This document shows positions 31,422 through 33,888 of a stretch of DNA of 33,888 nucleotides, one piece after another. The translations under genes and the position numbers were made by a program. Each line of letters opens with the position of its first letter. Positions within the stretch are counted from its first letter, which is position 1. The notes beneath the pieces are model-generated. The model saw only the letters and a program-made list of their open reading frames with translations. It searched no databases and was not told the DNA's origin. Source of the stretch: Rhizobiales bacterium Ga0077556 (GTDB taxonomy: Bacteria > Pseudomonadota > Alphaproteobacteria > Rhizobiales > Phreatobacteraceae); assembly GCA_001464235.1 (NCBI GenBank), contig LNFH01000430.1, forward strand, positions 1 to 33,888, read 5' to 3'.

Positions 31422-32725
31422 TGGCCGGGCTCGTCGACGAGATCCTCGCCCGCCAGGCGGACCCGCACCGGCCCTTCCTCGTCGCGGCGGCCGGCAGCCT
31501 CGCCTTTTCGGACATCGTCGCGGCGAAGGGTCCGGACCTTTCCGCCATCCAGCCCGGCGACGTCGTCGCGCTCGTCGGCGATTTCGAACCGGACAGCGTC
31601 GCAACCCTCCTGCGCCTGGTCGACGCGGGCGCCGTCATCGTGCCGCTGACGCGCCAGACGGCCGCCGATCATCCCTATTTCCATGACGCCGCCCACGTGA
31701 ACGCCGTCATCGACGGCGGCACGGTCACCCGCGGCCCGCAGGCCGGCCGCGACCACCCGATGCTCGCCGAGCTGCGCACGCGCGGACATGCCGGCCTCGT
31801 GCTCTTCTCCTCCGGCACCACGGGACGCCCCAAGGCGATCCTGCACGATTTCGCGCCGTTCCTCGCGAGGTTCCGCACGCCGCGCGAGGCGCTGGTGACC
31901 ATGAGCTTCCTCATGTTCGACCACATCGGCGGCATCAACACGCTGCTCCACACCCTCTTCAACAACGGCCGCATCGTCGTGCCGTCGAAGCGCACGGCCG
32001 AGGCCGTGGTCGCCGAGATCATCGCGCATGGCGTCGAGCTTCTCCCGACGACCCCGACCTTCCTGCGCATGGCGCTGATGAGCGGCCTGCTGCCGCGCCT
32101 CGACGGCTCGGCGCTCCGCGTCGTCACCTACGGCACCGAGCGCATGGACGAGCCGACGCTCCGCGCGCTCTGCGCGGCGCTGCCGGCGGTGGATTTCCGC
32201 CAGACCTACGGCATGTCGGAACTCGGCATCCTGCGCGTGAAGTCGGAGGCGCGCGACAGCCTGTTCATGAAGGTCGGCGGCGAGGGCGTCGAGACGCGGG
32301 TGCGTGCCGACGCTGTGCTGGAGATCCGCGCCGCCAACCGGATGATCGGCTATCTCAACGCCCCCTCGCCCTTCTCGGAGGACGGCTGGTACGACACCCG
32401 CGACGTGGTGGAGGTGAAGGGCGACCTCGTCCGCATCGTCGGCCGCACCAGCGACGTCATCAATGTCGGGGGACAGAAGATCCTGCCCGGCGAGATCGAG
32501 CGGGTGGCGCTTCTCCACCCCTCCGTCGACCTCGCCAGCGCCTGGGGCGGGCGCAACCCCATCACCGGCGAGCACATCGAGGTGACCGTGCAGCTGCGTC
32601 CCGGCGAAAGCCTGACGCGCGAGGACATGATGCGCCATTTCCGCGCGCACCTGCCGCCCGGGCTCCATCCCCATCGCGTGCGCTTCGGCGAGGTGGCGGT
32701 GGGGCACCGGTTCAAGCGGCTGTAG
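31421..32725 (+). CDS. AMP-dependent acyl ligase (ANL superfamily), compact
   Basis: Predicted to activate a carboxylic acid with ATP and load it on CoA or, given its neighbours, on the carrier protein. The 434-residue protein has SSGTTGRPK (130-138), YGMSE (263-267), YDTRDVVEV (the usual Gly of YxTGD is Arg), GRTSDVINVGGQKILPGEIE and a final HRFKRL with the expected catalytic Lys432. It is shorter than typical acyl-CoA ligases (500-550), mainly in the N-terminal domain. The ATG at 31421 shares its A with the reductase stop; GTG 31418 is the alternative. The REP-like element follows it. Substrate unknown. Confidence 0.85.
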   Translation: MAGLVDEILARQADPHRPFLVAAAGSLAFSDIVAAKGPDLSAIQPGDVVALVGDFEPDSVATLLRLVDAGAVIVPLTRQTAADHPYFHDAAHVNAVIDGGTVTRGPQAGRDHPMLAELRTRGHAGLVLFSSGTTGRPKAILHDFAPFLARFRTPREALVTMSFLMFDHIGGINTLLHTLFNNGRIVVPSKRTAEAVVAEIIAHGVELLPTTPTFLRMALMSGLLPRLDGSALRVVTYGTERMDEPTLRALCAALPAVDFRQTYGMSELGILRVKSEARDSLFMKVGGEGVETRVRADAVLEIRAANRMIGYLNAPSPFSEDGWYDTRDVVEVKGDLVRIVGRTSDVINVGGQKILPGEIERVALLHPSVDLASAWGGRNPITGEHIEVTVQLRPGESLTREDMMRHFRAHLPPGLHPHRVRFGEVAVGHRFKRL

Positions 32726-32745
32726 GGCGCGCAACCGTCTGGAAT

Positions 32746-32892
32746 GCCCCACCCGCCCCCTCCCCGCCAGCGCGGGGAGGGGGGCTACGGCGTCCCGCCT
32801 CCCCACAATCGGCAGAGCCAGGCACGACGCAGGGGATCGGACGCTAGGCGGTAGTCTCCCTCCCCGCGCCAGCGGGGAGGGTGCGGGTGGGG
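32746..32892. repeat. REP/BIME-like palindromic element, copy 2
   Basis: A 147-base element with the same ends as copy 1: GCCCCACCCG on the left and CGGGTGGGGC on the right. Two near-mirror hairpins are intact here: CCCCTCCCCGC-CAGC-GCGGGGAGGGG (32757-32782) and CCCTCCCCGC-GCCA-GCGGGGAGGG (32858-32881). GCTAC after the first is answered by GTAG before the second. The shared inner block GCGTxCCGCCTCC also matches copy 1. It lies between the convergent ligase and SMP-30 genes and could terminate both. Confidence 0.78.
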
Positions 32893-32932
32893 CTCTTGGA
32901 ATTTGGGCGCAGGTGAGCTTGAGAATACCCCC

Positions 32933-33868
32933 TCATGCCTGCTGGTAGTTGAGCAGCAGGCCGGAATTCTCCCATTCCGTCGCCACCAGCCGGCCGGTCG
33001 AGGACAGCGTGATATAGGCGGTGCGCAGCTCCGGCCCGCCGAAGGCGATGTTGGTCACCCACCGCTCGCCCGGCACCGGAATGTGCCTGAACTCCCCCGT
33101 GTCAGGGGCGATGACCGTGATCCCGCCGTTGACCAGCGTCGCCACGCAGACATTGCCGTCGGCGTCCACGGCGAGGGAGTCGAAGCGGTTGTAGCCGCCG
33201 ATCCCCGCCACGATCCGCCCGCCATGCGGCGAGGGGAAGGGATGGCGCCGGATCCGGCCCGGCCCGTCGAGGTCGAAGGCCCAGAGCCGCGCCGTCTCGG
33301 TTTCCGCCACATAGAGCACGGACCCGTCAGGCGACAGGCCGATGCCGTTCGGCGTCATCATGGGATGGGCGACTTCGGTGATGAAGGAGCCGTCGGCCCT
33401 GGCGTAGTAGACGCCGCCACGGTCCATGTCGCGCGGCCGCGTCTTGCCGAGGTCGGTGAAGTAGAAGCCGCCCTGGTCGTCGAAGACGATGTCGTTGGGC
33501 CCCTTGAACGGGCAGGCCTCGGTGGCGGTGTAGAGCACCTCCAGTGCGCCGGTGGAAAGGTCCAGCCGCTCGATCCGCCCGCCGGAATAGTCGTCCGCCT
33601 GGCCGATCGGCAGCAGGCCGCGCGCATCGCCCGGCGGCGTCCATTTGAAGCCGCCGTTGTTGCAGACGTAGAGCTTGCCGTCCGGCCCGAGTGCGAGACC
33701 GTTGGGACCGCCACCCGGCCGCGCCAGGTAGCTGACCGTCCCGTCGGGGGCGACCTTCGTCACCGTGCCGCGGCCGATCTCGACCAGCAGCACCGTGCCG
33801 TCGGCGAGGATCACCGGCCCCTCGGGGAACAGCAGACCAGCGGCCAGTTCGCGGAATTCCAGATCCAT
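32933..33868 (-). CDS. SMP-30/gluconolactonase family protein
   Basis: A six-bladed beta-propeller lactonase-type enzyme of 311 residues that hydrolyses sugar lactones or related esters with a divalent metal. The N-terminal FPEGPVILADG carries the expected metal-binding Glu16. GPNDIVFDDQGGFYFTD, TPNGIGLSPDGSVLYVAETE and RFDSLAVDADGNVCVATLV give the other conserved Asn and Asp positions. There is no signal peptide, so it is cytoplasmic. The ATG at 33866-33868 has GGGGAGGA six bases upstream, so the gene is complete in the window. Sugar catabolism genes, if linked, would lie to the right of the window. Confidence 0.92.
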   Translation of the reverse strand: MDLEFRELAAGLLFPEGPVILADGTVLLVEIGRGTVTKVAPDGTVSYLARPGGGPNGLALGPDGKLYVCNNGGFKWTPPGDARGLLPIGQADDYSGGRIERLDLSTGALEVLYTATEACPFKGPNDIVFDDQGGFYFTDLGKTRPRDMDRGGVYYARADGSFITEVAHPMMTPNGIGLSPDGSVLYVAETETARLWAFDLDGPGRIRRHPFPSPHGGRIVAGIGGYNRFDSLAVDADGNVCVATLVNGGITVIAPDTGEFRHIPVPGERWVTNIAFGGPELRTAYITLSSTGRLVATEWENSGLLLNYQQA

Positions 33869-33888
33869 GCCATCCTCCCCGTGCCGGC

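Overview
The window looks like chromosomal DNA from a very GC-rich alphaproteobacterium, most likely of the order Hyphomicrobiales (Rhizobiales). The main pointers are a CpdR-type cell-cycle response regulator beside a tRNA-Val(GAC), a rhizobial-type HisN, a probable suhB/MmgR-family small RNA between the hisN region and an N-formylglutamate amidohydrolase gene, CtrA-like sites, and strong GC bias at third codon positions. No phage, IS element, CRISPR array, rRNA or plasmid function is visible. The genus cannot be fixed from the sequence alone.

Layout. 1-2258 (-): 5' part of gyrB, running off the left edge. 2537-4330 (+): membrane diguanylate cyclase. 4335-4781 (-): Host_attach-family protein. 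4971-9465 (+): envelope cluster of two MltB-like lytic transglycosylases, a chlorite-dismutase-family protein between them, and a DUF459/SGNH-like gene broken by a frameshift near 8991. 9786-15966 (+): gltB-gltD, glutamate synthase. 15987-16188: a palindromic REP/BIME-like element, with a second copy at 32746-32892. 16306-17385 (+): low-specificity threonine aldolase. 17486-18706 (+): proline-rich exported protein, ending at a strong bidirectional terminator shared with a small heat-shock protein gene (18838-19314, -). 19597-20474 (+): two small exported proteins. 20555-21505 (+): alpha/beta hydrolase. 21524-22306 (-): hisN. 22465-23736 (+): MFS transporter. 23825-23914 (+): probable suhB/MmgR sRNA. 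24136-25047 (-): N-formylglutamate amidohydrolase. 25282-25647 (+): cpdR. 25752-25826 (+): tRNA-Val with a terminator. 25896-26942 (-): PAS-HTH regulator. 27527-29567 (+): methyl-accepting chemotaxis protein and a small partner. 29643-29882 (-): small exported protein made of DNA-level tandem repeats. 30004-30369 (+): lipoprotein. 30442-32725 (+): tightly overlapping carrier protein, short-chain reductase and AMP-ligase cassette. 32933-33868 (-): SMP-30/gluconolactonase.

How the genes work together. Much of the window is housekeeping: DNA topology, ammonia assimilation, histidine synthesis, cell-cycle control and wall remodelling. The best candidate for an under-described system is the three-gene carrier-protein cassette at 30442-32725. 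It has an activating enzyme, a carrier and a ketoreductase but no ketosynthase, acyltransferase or thioesterase beside it. The REP-like element pair, the suhB/MmgR-type sRNA with two anti-Shine-Dalgarno-like CCUCC segments, the frameshifted DUF459 gene and the CtrA-like sites before cpdR and the chemoreceptor gene also deserve a second look.
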